The notes below the pieces were generated by a model. It saw nothing but the letters and a program-made list of their open reading frames with translations, was not told the DNA's origin and made no database searches. A DNA stretch of 64,000 bases from Desulfonatronovibrio magnus (GTDB taxonomy: Bacteria; Desulfobacterota; Desulfovibrionia; Desulfovibrionales; Desulfonatronovibrionaceae), in assembly GCF_000934755.1 (NCBI RefSeq), contig NZ_KN882179.1:1-64000 (forward strand). Reading direction: 5' to 3'. Position 1 is the first letter of the stretch. Every line of letters starts with the position of its first letter. A program made the translations under genes and the position numbers. Below, piece after piece: positions 17,203-25,737 of this stretch.

Positions 17203-17326
17203 CAGTCAGTTCAAAAACCCCAAGTGCAAGGAGCACAAAAAGTTCAAGGTCGAAGCGTATTTATCCATACGTGAGAGTTTGAACTTTTTGTAGCGACGCA
17301 GCAATTGGGAGTTTTTCAACTGACTG
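17203..17326. mobile_element. Palindromic element E between the toxin-like and zinc-finger genes
   Basis: 124 bp. Ends are CAGTCAGTTCAAAAACCCC and, on the other strand, CAGTCAGTTGAAAAACTCCC. Internal arms AAAAAGTTCAA and TTGAACTTTTT surround a TATCCATA centre. It could form one long hairpin. No coding capacity. Confidence 0.75.
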
Positions 17327-17371
17327 GTAAACCTCCCAAATTCAAAGATCCATGAACCAGGGGAATCAAAT

Positions 17372-17623
17372 ATGATAGAAAAAAAATGTAACTTCTGTTC
17401 CTCAACTTCATGTGAACGCAAAAAAATTGATTACCTTTATTCATATAAGGGTAATTATCTTTTAGTTCCTGGCACTCCAGTAGAAATTTGCTCTGAATGT
17501 GGAATGATCTACTATGATGCAAAAGTTCTCAAGAGCATTGAGGAGCATTTTTTTGCGATTCAGTCCCAAAAGACCCTTCCTGATAATTATATTGAAATTC
17601 CAAGCTGGGCATACACAGGATAG
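17372..17623 (+). CDS. YgiT-type zinc-finger protein (antitoxin-like)
   Basis: 83 residues. Two CxxC pairs (CNFC near residue 6 and CSECG near 39) flank VPGTPVEI, the MqsA/YgiT N-terminal zinc-binding pattern. The C-terminal helix-turn-helix of full MqsA is absent, as in many small partners of DUF4258 proteins. Its closing SWAYTG is unremarkable. The ATG at 17372 has no clear ribosome binding site. Together with the gene at 16913 it probably forms a toxin-antitoxin-like module; activity is untested. Confidence 0.75.
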   Translation: MIEKKCNFCSSTSCERKKIDYLYSYKGNYLLVPGTPVEICSECGMIYYDAKVLKSIEEHFFAIQSQKTLPDNYIEIPSWAYTG

Positions 17624-17655
17624 ACAAGAAGGTTTTTAATCAAGGAGATGTTTTC

Positions 17656-17745
17656 ATGGCTGAAATCTATCCTGAAATAAAAAAACTTTTAGATCAGTAC
17701 ATTCAGGTGCTTGAAGATAACAGCATTCACATCCGAAAAATCTGA
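17656..17745 (+). pseudogene. N-terminal stub of a minimal nucleotidyltransferase-like gene
   Basis: 29 codons after AAGGAG: MAEIYPEIKKLLDQYIQVL... ending SIHIRKI. This resembles the first helix of small (MNT-type) nucleotidyltransferases, which continue with a LFGSYARG motif. Here the frame stops exactly where GTCATTGCGAG-type repeat sequence begins (about 17747), so the gene seems truncated by the repeat. A short free-standing peptide is the alternative. Identification is tentative because so little remains. Confidence 0.45.
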
Positions 17746-17746
17746 T

Positions 17747-18002
17747 GCTCAAGCAGGTGCAGCACTCGCAATGACAGGTAAGGTGTTCATCATTGCTAGG
17801 AACAAGACAGAAAAGGTACAAATGTTGCGACTATCCCCGCATTCCCTTAACCAACCTGTACCATCAAAGCCTGTCATTGCGAGCGAGTCCCCGAGCGCGG
17901 CAATCTCAAGCTCAAACCAGAAATATCCTGACACCTGACTCAACACGCTACAGATTGCTTCGGTCGCTTAGGCTCCCTCGAGGGTGACAGGTGTTGCCGG
18001 AT
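17747..18002. repeat. Composite GTCATTGCGAG repeat unit (about 210 bp)
   Basis: CTCGCAATGACAGGTAAGG, then ATTCCCTTAACCAACCTG, CTGTCATTGCGAGCGAGTCC and CAGATTGCTTCGGTCGCTTA in order. The same succession occurs twice more at 18663-19065. The 160 bp from 18003 to 18162 hold no recognised feature apart from a likely ribosome binding site for the next frame. Confidence 0.75.
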
Positions 18003-18162
18003 CTCTAAATGGTGCAACTATAACAAGCGCATTCCCAAGGAGAAAATGTTCGATTACCAGTCAACACTTGACGACAAATGCTCAAGTCATTAATTTTTCA
18101 TACCATTGACAGAACAGCTCTTCTTACTCTAAAATTTATAATTATCAGAAAGGAGTTTCAGT

Positions 18163-18398
18163 GTGTCCTTTTTTGAAATTCTGGGTGAGATCAGCCAAAT
18201 TCAGACCATTGCCCGGGAAAAGGGATTAGAGAACGCCAGAGACTGGTAAAACATTATGGCCCAGGAAACTGGATGAAGAAAAAAGGCATAGCAAGAATCA
18301 TTTTTAATGATGGTCGTCATATCTGTTCAGCTGAAATTCACTGGTATGAAGCCCATGGCACTGGCAGAGTTGAATTCAAAATCAAGGAATTATTATGA
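18163..18398 (+). pseudogene. Frameshifted small gene of unknown family (first of a pair)
   Basis: A GTG at 18163 follows AAAGGAG and reads 29 codons (opening VSFFEILGEISQIQTIA) before a stop. From about 18218 a second frame reads GIRERQRLVKHYGPGNW, GIARIIFNDGRHICSAEIHW and YEAHGTGRVEFKIKELL, ending TGA at 18398. One missing base in the A/G run near 18215-18222 explains the break. The second part resembles a widespread small protein that ends in HWYEAHG...EFKIK and is usually followed by a gene like the one at 18395. The ATGA overlap with that gene supports a former operon. Confidence 0.65.
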
Positions 18399-18616
18399 AA
18401 TCAAGTTTTTTTGTTTGCATATCCAATGATGAGTACCCAGCAGCTCTGGAACTCAGAAAAATTTACGAGGTAATTCCGGATGAAATTTCCTTACAAAAAG
18501 GTCTGCTCAGGGTAATTGACGAATCTGGAGAAGCCTACCTGTACCCTGGAACAATGTTTGAACCGATCCAAGTCCCAGACAATCTCGCCTGCACCCTCCA
18601 CAGGCTGGCCTCGTAA
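18395..18616 (+). CDS. Hypothetical protein, 73 residues (second of a pair)
   Basis: Intact frame opening MKSSFFVCISNDEYPAALEL with the pattern RKIYEVIPDE, LLRVIDESGEAYLYP and a closing FEPIQVP. This matches a common small uncharacterised family found beside the HWYEAHG proteins in many anaerobes and cyanobacteria (from memory; no family name is claimed). The gene pair behaves like a toxin-antitoxin-type cassette by context only. The start codon overlaps the upstream stop (ATGA). A degraded upstream partner would leave this gene orphaned. Confidence 0.65.
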   Translation: MKSSFFVCISNDEYPAALELRKIYEVIPDEISLQKGLLRVIDESGEAYLYPGTMFEPIQVPDNLACTLHRLAS

Positions 18617-18662
18617 TTTGACCAACAGATCCTGGACTTAAGATCTCGTGATAAAAGTTGGA

Positions 18663-19065
18663 CCGTCATTGCGAGGAACAAGGCAAAAAGCCGGGACAAT
18701 TCTCGCATTCCCTTAACCAACCTGTACCATCAAAGCCTGTCATTGAGAGGGAGTCCCCGAGCGCGGCAATCTCAAGCTCAAACCACAATTATTCTGACAC
18801 CTGCCTCAACACGGTACAGATTGCTTCGGTCGCTTAGGCTCCTCGCAATGACAGGTAAGGTGTTCATCACTGCAAGGAACAAGACTGAAAAGGCACAAAT
18901 GTTGCGACTATCCTCCCATTCCCTTAACCAGCCTGTACCATCAAAGCCTGTCATTGCGAGCGAGTCCGCGAGCGTGGCAATCTCAAACTCAAACCGAAAT
19001 TATCCTGACACCTGCCTCAACACGGTACAGATTGCCGCGTCGCTGGCGCTCCTCGCAATGACAGA
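18663..19065. repeat. Tandem duplication of the composite GTCATTGCGAG unit, period 211 bp
   Basis: The word CATTCCCTTAACCA begins at 18706 and again at 18917, with the same order of modules around it (TGTACCATCAAAGCCTGTCA, GGCAATCTCAA, CCTGACACCTGCCTCAACAC, GTACAGATTGC). The two units differ by scattered substitutions. A third unit is at 17747-18002. Confidence 0.8.
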
Positions 19066-19192
19066 CAAAATGAATGTTTTGCAAAGGGCGTCAGTAAGAT
19101 TGAAGCTTCCCTATGATCAAGTCGGGACAAACTGATAATAGACAACTATAACCTGACACCCTTAAATACCTCTTGCTATTAACATCACTCCA

Positions 19193-20494
19193 CTATCCCC
19201 CTGAAAATTCCCCATCCTTTACAAAAAACTGACTGCCAGGGATGAAAATCACCTCTATACCCTGGACATTAATTGACATTTCCAGCTCATTATTGACCAC
19301 ATACACTTTATCCGGCTTATAAGCCTCAATAAAACTTCTGAGTGATCTGCTGAGCCTTGGTCTTTTCATTGCTCCAGACTTGACTTCTACGCCCACAAGC
19401 TGGTTCCCGGATTCCAGGACAAAATCCACTTCAGCACCTGAAGTGCTCCTCCAATAATAAATCTGATCATTAAGCATGTTTAAAGATTTGCATAGTTCAG
19501 AGAAAACCAGGTTTTCCATTAGCTGACCGCTATCCCCCCTGTTTGCCAGGTCATCAAATCCTCCAAAAAGATAATTCCTTATCCCATTATCCAGAAAGAA
19601 AATTTTGGGACGGGAAGTTATCTCCGCTCGCTTGCCGCCTGCAAAAGGAGGCACAAGCCTGATAATGTGGCTTTCTTCGAGGATGCTTAGATACTGGGTG
19701 ACCGTATTTACGCTGATACCCAGATTTTCAGCAAAACTGGAATAGTTTGTCAGATTACCAACTTGAGAAGCCGCCAACTTCATCAGCTTCCTGAATGCCG
19801 ATGAATTTTTGATATGATAAAGGTCTGACGCATCTCTGAGTACAAAGGCTTCTGTTAGTCTTCCCAGAACATCTTGTTTGCTTGTGCTGAGCCAGACTTC
19901 AGGGTAACCTCCGTAAAGAGCAAGCTCACTCCAAATTTCCTGAGCTTTCATTCTGACCACTGTTTCAGACCTGTTTACTGGAACAAGCTCTCTGAATCCA
20001 AAAGGGAGCAGAACATGCCTGATAGCACGTCCGGCCAGGGATTCCCTGGTTTTAGACTTAAGGTGGTAACTGGATGAGCCAGTAACCAGTATTTTTTTCC
20101 CAGGCTTCAGGTCAACTAACCCTTTCAAAAAAAGTCCAGCTTCCTCAAGATGCTGTGCTTCCTCAAAAAAGTATCCTGCTGCATCAGGAACCAGCTTATC
20201 CATCTCATCTAAGAATAAGGCTGGAGATGAGCAGGCTTCTTTCAGAATTTGTTCTTCGCAGTTTATAAAGATAAAGGGATTATGAGAGTTGCTGATGGCT
20301 TTCCAGGCGAGAGTTGACTTTCCTGCCTGCCTAGGTCCGATAATCAAGGTCACCTTGTCCTTACTTAATTCTGGACCAAGAGCTCTAACAATGTAATTTT
20401 CCGGTAAATGACGGACAGCATATCCAGGCCAGGCAAATTTGTCTTCGATCCAGGGATTAAGGCGCAGCATGACTCTGTAGGTGCTCATATCCAT
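19193..20494 (-). CDS. AAA-type ATPase with C-terminal DUF4143
   Basis: 433 residues. Walker A GPRQAGKST near residue 52, Walker B-like LFLDEMD near 92, then VTGSSSYHLKSKTRESLAGRA (sensor-like) and a C-terminal DUF4143 nuclease-like region with DFVLESG and VGVEVKSG, a PD-(D/E)xK-like pattern. Proteins of this architecture are scattered in bacteria and archaea; their role is not settled. The position beside repeats and eroded genes suggests accessory status. GGAGGCAC precedes the ATG region (MDMSTY); the third residue is an alternative start. Confidence 0.9.
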   Translation of the reverse strand: MDMSTYRVMLRLNPWIEDKFAWPGYAVRHLPENYIVRALGPELSKDKVTLIIGPRQAGKSTLAWKAISNSHNPFIFINCEEQILKEACSSPALFLDEMDKLVPDAAGYFFEEAQHLEEAGLFLKGLVDLKPGKKILVTGSSSYHLKSKTRESLAGRAIRHVLLPFGFRELVPVNRSETVVRMKAQEIWSELALYGGYPEVWLSTSKQDVLGRLTEAFVLRDASDLYHIKNSSAFRKLMKLAASQVGNLTNYSSFAENLGISVNTVTQYLSILEESHIIRLVPPFAGGKRAEITSRPKIFFLDNGIRNYLFGGFDDLANRGDSGQLMENLVFSELCKSLNMLNDQIYYWRSTSGAEVDFVLESGNQLVGVEVKSGAMKRPRLSRSLRSFIEAYKPDKVYVVNNELEMSINVQGIEVIFIPGSQFFVKDGEFSGG

Positions 20495-20520
20495 ATTAGT
20501 GCCTCCAGTGCTTTAATATG

Positions 20521-20571
20521 AAATTAAGCCTTATCAATTCACTCGTCAATGAAAATTACCAGGGTTAATGC
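20521..20571. repeat. Degraded copy of the hairpin at 21202-21256
   Basis: TTAAGCCTTATCAATTCACT through CAATGAAAATTACCAGG matches the terminator-like sequence 690 bp downstream with mismatches in the stem. A GTCATTGCGAG palindrome follows at 20647-20690. The rest of the gap up to 20813 shows no gene. Confidence 0.6.
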
Positions 20572-20813
20572 TAGATGCACTATGGCAGCCCTCTGTCTCA
20601 AGTTTCAAGAGCAACCAATGTTAGAAACATTTCATTTATACTTTACTGTCATTGCGAGGAGCGCCAGCGACGCGGCAATCTCAAACTTAAACCGCATTTT
20701 TCCTGATACCAGCCTCAAAAAAGTAAAGATTGTTTCAATCGCTGGGGCCTTACACATATTCATTTTGAGTATTTTTTGTTGACCTCATTTTAAATATAAT
20801 TTAACTTTATGCA

Positions 20814-21158
20814 TTGGTACATATAAGGTATTTTAACTGTGAAACTCTTTATGGTTTTTTGAGGTTTATTGTTAACTTAATTTTATATCATGTGGATGTT
20901 ATTGACGTAAACGACGTAACCCCTTATCTGGGATTGGGATGGGGAACGAACTTTGGAGTTGATCGCAACTGGTTCTTCACATTTGACCTGGGAGTATTAT
21001 ACCATGGCTCACCGAGCATAAGTCTTAAAGCTGAAAATCCTTTGAACTTAGACATTCTTAATGAAGACATCAGAAGAGAAATAAAGGACATTGAAAGTGA
21101 TGTTAAAAACTATCGCTGGTACCCGGTAGTTGCATTAGGTTTTACCTATAGATTTTAA
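20814..21158 (+). pseudogene. C-terminal remnant of an outer-membrane beta-barrel protein
   Basis: The last 85 residues (PYLGLGWGTNFGVDRNWFF, TFDLGVLYHGSPSISL, WYPVVALGFTYRF) are the closing strands of an OmpW/OmpA-like barrel with the terminal Phe. The first 28 residues read from the ATG at 20814 are unlike a signal peptide or barrel strands, and no upstream frame supplies the missing N-terminus. It is therefore probably a truncated gene. It is followed by a hairpin terminator. Confidence 0.7.
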
Positions 21159-21201
21159 ATACCTTCGTTATAATAGCTTATAATGTTTGCAGATCCTGAA
21201 A

Positions 21202-21256
21202 AAAAAATAAGCCTGATAAATTCATTCATCAATGAAAATTACCAGGCTTATTTTTT
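21202..21256. terminator. Bidirectional hairpin terminator
   Basis: AAAAAATAAGCCTG (21202-21215) pairs perfectly with CAGGCTTATTTTTT (21243-21256) around an AT-rich loop. The A and T runs allow termination in either direction. Confidence 0.75.
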
Positions 21257-21297
21257 GAAGTCTTTACCACTACATGGACACTTTGTTTAGTTTAATT

Positions 21298-21460
21298 GTA
21301 ACAGTTCACCACATTCTTTCACTTTTGCGTAAAGCCTGCATCCTGGCTGGTTTTCGCCATTGCTGCCTGTTTGACCAGCCCTGAGCCCGTTAGTCAAAAT
21401 CAAGGATATGAAGACTGACTCTCGGCTACTTGAACAAACTACTGAATTTGACTTACGGAC
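21298..21460. mobile_element. Palindromic element, copy B3 (truncated right arm)
   Basis: Starts GTAACAGTTCACCACATTC and runs through CCTGTTTGACCAGCCCTGAG and GTTAGTCAAAATCAAGGATA, then the match to copies B1 and B2 ends at about 21460. It shows the uninterrupted versions of both sites used by A1 (in B1) and C1 (in B2). Confidence 0.7.
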
Positions 21461-21522
21461 TTTTAAATCCTGTCAAGGCGCCCCTTATCAAAACTAAAAG
21501 TTTAAAAATTAAACAGATCAAC

Positions 21523-23097
21523 CTACCTCACATAGACCCTCAAACTGTCACCCGGCCTGATTATCTGATTCCCTGAGATATTATTCCACCGTTGCAGATC
21601 ACGAGGTTCAACCCCAAAGCGCCTGGCTATCCCCCAGATAGTGTCTCCTCTTCTAACCTGATATTCAACCTGCCGGCCCTGCTCCTGAGCAGCCTGGGTG
21701 GGCCCTGGAATGTAGAGCCTCTGGCCGGCTCTTAAGGATCTTGGATTATTAATACCATTGGATGCCATCAGGGTTGCCAGATTGACATTAAACTTTGATG
21801 AAATTTCTGAAAGAGTGTCTCCACGCTGCACAATATACGTTGCTCTGCGCTGGGCGTGGTCTTGTGTCGTTGAGGAAGCAACCTGAGCTCCAGATCCTCC
21901 AGCTGGAACAATTACATACTGTCCCACCCTCAGCAGATTGGAATTGGTGTTATTTACCGCTTTAAGCACATTGACTGGTACACCAAAGCGGTTGGAAATA
22001 CGCCACCATGAATCACCTCTCCCGACCTGGTAACGCTGATAACCGGCAAAAGGACGTGAATCCGGGCTTTGTAAAAAGTTATTTGCCAATTCATACTGAG
22101 CAGCCGGGACCATGACATCAACCGCAGCATTAGATGGGCTGACCTGTCTGCGAAAAGCAGGATTGAGATGCCTGAAATCATCCCAGTCCATATTGCAGGC
22201 GTTGGCCAGGGCCAGAAGATCAGTTCCAGGCTGAACCTCAATTTCTCGCAGATCAGGTGCATTATCCCAGTTTATTGGCTCAAAGCCCAACTCTTCCAAA
22301 TTATGCACAATCTTCAAAATAGCCAGAAACTTTGGAACATAGTTTCTTGTTTCTCTCGCAAGGTATGGTCCCTGAATCAGATCAAAATAATTGTCATGAC
22401 CGCTCCTGACCATGGCTCTTGATACCCTTCCTTCACCAGCGTTATAAGCGGCCAGAGCGAGATACCAGTCATCAAAGTCATTGAACAGCTTTTCCAGATA
22501 GTCGGCTGCGGAATGGGTGGAAAGATATGGATTGCGACGTTCATCCATCCACCAGTCCACGCGCAGTCCATAATGTCTGCCTGTAGCAGGCATGAACTGC
22601 CATAAACCGGCAGCTCCAGCCCGGGAGTAGGCCCAGGCATTAAAACCACTTTCTGCAAAAGGCAGATAGATTAAATCAGTAGGAAGACCCCTTTCCTGAA
22701 AAACGCCCTTTATATAAGGCAGAAATGTTTCAGATCTCTTGAGCCAGTTTTCAAAGGTGTGCCTGTGGGTATGTGTGAACATCTTGAAGTAATTTTCCAT
22801 AGCCTGGGTCTCCTGGGCATCCAGGAAAAAATCAAAACCTACCTCTGCATCCAGAACCTTTTCTTCAGTTTTAGTAAGGGATTCCTTCTGAAGTTCCTGC
22901 AACCTCTCAGGAGTCAGGTCCAGATTATCATGGTCCAGCATTCTGGATGCCAGATCAGCCTCAAAGGATAATCCATCTGTATCAGTTGCACGAGAAACCG
23001 AAGGATCGTCCGTTTTTTTGGACTTGTCCGCAGAAGTAGTCGCGCAGGCCATCAGCATAAATGTACTGATTACAACCAGAATAGTTCTTAAGATCAT
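21523..23097 (-). CDS. mltD: MltD-like membrane-bound lytic murein transglycosylase with LysM repeats
   Basis: 524-residue lipoprotein (lipobox LMAC, Cys18). An SLT family 1 domain (about 105-260) has the catalytic Glu149 in PFAESGF, then AGAAGLWQFMPATG and AAYNAGEGRV. Three LysM domains follow (about 355-400, 415-460, 478-523), each opening YxVxxGDxxxxIxxRF. The enzyme cleaves the glycan backbone to anhydromuramyl products and anchors through LysM. The N-terminal linker is Asp/Ser rich. No operon partner is evident. Confidence 0.95.
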   Translation of the reverse strand: MILRTILVVISTFMLMACATTSADKSKKTDDPSVSRATDTDGLSFEADLASRMLDHDNLDLTPERLQELQKESLTKTEEKVLDAEVGFDFFLDAQETQAMENYFKMFTHTHRHTFENWLKRSETFLPYIKGVFQERGLPTDLIYLPFAESGFNAWAYSRAGAAGLWQFMPATGRHYGLRVDWWMDERRNPYLSTHSAADYLEKLFNDFDDWYLALAAYNAGEGRVSRAMVRSGHDNYFDLIQGPYLARETRNYVPKFLAILKIVHNLEELGFEPINWDNAPDLREIEVQPGTDLLALANACNMDWDDFRHLNPAFRRQVSPSNAAVDVMVPAAQYELANNFLQSPDSRPFAGYQRYQVGRGDSWWRISNRFGVPVNVLKAVNNTNSNLLRVGQYVIVPAGGSGAQVASSTTQDHAQRRATYIVQRGDTLSEISSKFNVNLATLMASNGINNPRSLRAGQRLYIPGPTQAAQEQGRQVEYQVRRGDTIWGIARRFGVEPRDLQRWNNISGNQIIRPGDSLRVYVR

Positions 23098-23229
23098 GGA
23101 AGTGTACTCCTCTCAGAATATTTATTGATATCTGTTTTCTGTTGTTGAATTATATTTTGAAAAAAAGATTACAGATTAGTGCTTCTAAGTAACTACAAAC
23201 GTATATATAATAAATTCATAGCATTACGG

Positions 23230-23365
23230 TTTTACCATACAGATTGCTTCGGTCGCTTAGGCTCCCTCGTGGGTGACAGGTTTTCAGCAACCACATCCCT
23301 GACAACTCAGGTGTCATTGCGAGCGAGTCTTCGAGCGCGGCAATCTCAAACGCGTTAAGGCTATT
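23230..23365. repeat. GTCATTGCGAG-type palindromes upstream of mltD
   Basis: CAGATTGCTTCGGTCGCTTA, then GGTTTTCAGCAACCACATCC and GTGTCATTGCGAGCGAGTC through GCGGCAATCTC. The same 130-bp succession recurs at 41512-41620 and 46700-46812. Confidence 0.8.
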
Positions 23366-23376
23366 ACCTCTTTTTT

Positions 23377-23890
23377 TGTGGCTTAAGCCACATTTCAAAG
23401 AAGCGGCTGGAGCCGCAAGAACAAAACGTCCCCAGGCTGGAGCCTGGGAACGAGGTGTATGAGTTATTCACAGCTTCGGTCCCGGGCCGCCCGGGGGAGG
23501 AGCTTACAAGTAACTACAATCGTTTTGCCAATCAAATCAAATGCTTACACTTTTCACATTTTTATAATTTCTGCTTATGATTGATGCACATTTGCCAGAA
23601 AAGTTCCGTCAAAGATGGGAACTTTGCGCTTAGCAAAGGGACTGTCCCTCGCTGTGTAAATTTTTCCATTAAAACAAATCTCTACCAGGAACCAATTCAG
23701 CATCAATCTGTTTTATAGTACCTCGCGGGGACTGTCCCAATTTCCAAAAAAGTGACAGTTCTTCTGTGTGGAGGCGGCTTCCAGCCGCCTGGAATTAAAC
23801 AGCCTGCAGGATGCAGGCTCCACTATAAAGACAGTTACTCACAGCTTCGGTCCCGGTCCGCCCAAGGTAAAGGGCTTTTAAAAAAGCATT
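23377..23890. repeat. Composite block of hairpin words, inverted relative to 30150-30740
   Basis: Successive self-complementary words: GTGGCTTAAGCCAC, GCGGCTGGAGCCGC, CCCAGGCTGGAGCCTGGG, GGTCCCGGGCCGCCCGGG, GGGGACTGTCCC, GGAGGCGGCTTCCAGCCGCC, AGCCTGCAGGATGCAGGCT, then GGTCCCGGTCCGCCC. The same words and the unique DNA between them (for example ATTTTTCCATTAAA, GTACCTCGCGGGGACTGTCC) occur in reverse order and orientation near 30.15-30.74 kb. The remainder of the gap to 24090 holds nothing recognised. Confidence 0.8.
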
Positions 23891-24090
23891 GGACAGTCAA
23901 CTTGACACAGGTGTTTGGTCTATTACATAAACACAGTACTGCTATTAGAAACCCGAAGAATTTGCAACAGATATTTTTTTCTCAGGTATGAAATGGTGAC
24001 GCTCCCTACTGAGAGACAAGTTCGCCATTTATATTTTATGATATTTTTACTTACAGCTGTAGGTTACTAAAAAACAACCCTGGATTAAAC

Positions 24091-24828
24091 ATGAAAAACG
24101 ACTTTCTCCCTGGCAGAAAGCCAGTCTATGAATTCATTTCAGCATCACCGGAACAAGTAGATCTCGTACTCGTCAAAAAGCCGGTTTCTAAGGAGTTCAA
24201 CCGCATACTGGATAAGTGCCGCCAGCACAATATCAAATACCGACTGAGCTCTGCCCAGGAAATGGACAGAATTTTCAAAGGACATAATGGCATACTGGCC
24301 AGATTAAAAACAATTAAGAGTGCTGACGCAGATATGATTCGACTCAAAAGCTCAACCAGTCTTTTTCCAGTTGTGCTGGCTCTGGATCAGGTTCAGGATG
24401 CCGGAAACTTAGGAGCTCTTTGCAGGACAATGACGGCTTTTGGGGGCATGGGAATAATTACTCCCAAAGATAGAAGTGCTCATCCGGGTGCCGGAGCCAT
24501 GAAAGCTTCTGCAGGAGCCATGACCCGCATAGATTTGGCTCAGGTCACCAATCTGGCCAGAACACTTGATGATTATAGAGACAATGGATTGTGGATTTAT
24601 GGAGCAGTAGCCCGTGAGGGTACAAGCTGTTTTGAGATGGAATTTAACTTTCCTGCAGTATTGGTTTTGGGAGGCGAAGAAAAGGGCATCAGACCCAATG
24701 TTTTAAAACGCTGTCATGAACAGATACATATACCCATGCCTGGCGGATTTGAATCTCTTAACGTGGCTCAAGCCGGTGCCGTTATTTTAGGACAAATGCT
24801 CAGAATGACAACAGTTGCAGGAATATAG
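24091..24828 (+). CDS. rlmB: SpoU/TrmH-family RNA 2'-O-methyltransferase, RlmB-like
   Basis: 245 residues. A short N-terminal L30-like substrate-binding domain opens PGRKPVYEFI. The C-terminal SPOUT domain has motif 1 LDQVQDAGNLGALCRTMTAFG near residue 95, motif 2 LVLGGEEKGIRP near 190 and motif 3 IPMPGGFESLNVAQAGAVIL near 212, the trefoil-knot SAM site. It is likely to methylate a guanosine ribose in 23S rRNA (Gm2251 in E. coli numbering), although other TrmH-family targets cannot be excluded. Convergent with aroE, 28 bp apart. Confidence 0.88.
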   Translation: MKNDFLPGRKPVYEFISASPEQVDLVLVKKPVSKEFNRILDKCRQHNIKYRLSSAQEMDRIFKGHNGILARLKTIKSADADMIRLKSSTSLFPVVLALDQVQDAGNLGALCRTMTAFGGMGIITPKDRSAHPGAGAMKASAGAMTRIDLAQVTNLARTLDDYRDNGLWIYGAVAREGTSCFEMEFNFPAVLVLGGEEKGIRPNVLKRCHEQIHIPMPGGFESLNVAQAGAVILGQMLRMTTVAGI

Positions 24829-24856
24829 TGAGCAGCTTGAGCCTGGAATTTTCACT

Positions 24857-25657
24857 TCAACTCCCAAGCTTTTCACGCAACAGTTTCTCAGCCCATTCTG
24901 TATTCATTTTCTCATTAGTCCATATCCTGAATTGCTCGGCGGCCTGATGAACAAACATGGACAGCCCGGAAACAGCAACAGCTCCATTTGATGCAGCCTG
25001 TTTAAGCAACACTGTCTCTAAAGGATTGTATACCAGATCATAGACGACCTTAAAGGGCAGATTTTTAATTTCCCATGGGCTCAAATCCTGGTTTTGATTA
25101 GATGTACCGAGGGGGGTGGTGTTCACCAGCAAATCTGCTTCATATTTGTGTCGATCTTCCCATAATATATGATCCACCTTAAACTCTTGCGCCAGCTCCG
25201 CTGCCTTGCCAGTGCTGCGGTTGCAAAGACATATGGATTCTAAACCAAGTTTTTTAAGACCATATATTACAGATCGAGCAGCTCCTCCAGCTCCACAGAC
25301 TAAGGCTGAATGCAAAGGCAAATGCTTTATTGGCTCCATAAAGCCGATAAAGTCGGTATTTGCGCCAACAAGTATTCCATTGTTATGGTATACAGTATTT
25401 ACTGCCCCCATTGCTTGAGCTTCAGGAGTAATTTCATCCAGGAACTTTATTATATTTTCTTTATAGGGAATTGTGACACTGATTCCAGAGAGTGGCAGGA
25501 TGCGCACTGAACGCATAAATGCTTCCAGATCATCCTGCCTGATCTCCCACTTGAAATAGCAACGCTGCATATTGTGAAGCTCAAAAGCACTATTATGCAG
25601 GTAAGGACTCAGTGAATGTCCCAAGGGGTAACCCAGCACCCCATAAGCCTGGTACAT
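24857..25657 (-). CDS. aroE: Shikimate dehydrogenase (NADP)
   Basis: 266 residues; reduces 3-dehydroshikimate in aromatic amino acid biosynthesis. The substrate side has LGHSLSPYLHN (12-22), catalytic Lys66 in VTIPYKE and Asp102 in NTDFIGF. The cofactor side has the glycine-rich GAGGAARSV (122-130) and NRST near 147, the residues that favour NADPH. The closing helix region (GLSMFVHQAAEQFRIWT) is typical. It is not linked to other aro genes here. Confidence 0.95.
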   Translation of the reverse strand: MYQAYGVLGYPLGHSLSPYLHNSAFELHNMQRCYFKWEIRQDDLEAFMRSVRILPLSGISVTIPYKENIIKFLDEITPEAQAMGAVNTVYHNNGILVGANTDFIGFMEPIKHLPLHSALVCGAGGAARSVIYGLKKLGLESICLCNRSTGKAAELAQEFKVDHILWEDRHKYEADLLVNTTPLGTSNQNQDLSPWEIKNLPFKVVYDLVYNPLETVLLKQAASNGAVAVSGLSMFVHQAAEQFRIWTNEKMNTEWAEKLLREKLGS

Positions 25658-25737
25658 AAGCTGTATTACCTTGAGTGATTGTTATGTTTGTAAGAGTTTA
25701 TCAAAAAGTTTTCCCTGTCCCGGTCCAGTTATGGTGA

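Noticed and set aside
23752-23991. 79-residue frame in the hairpin block
   Set aside because: It runs through inverted-repeat words shared with 30.2 kb, in other frames there; no start signal.
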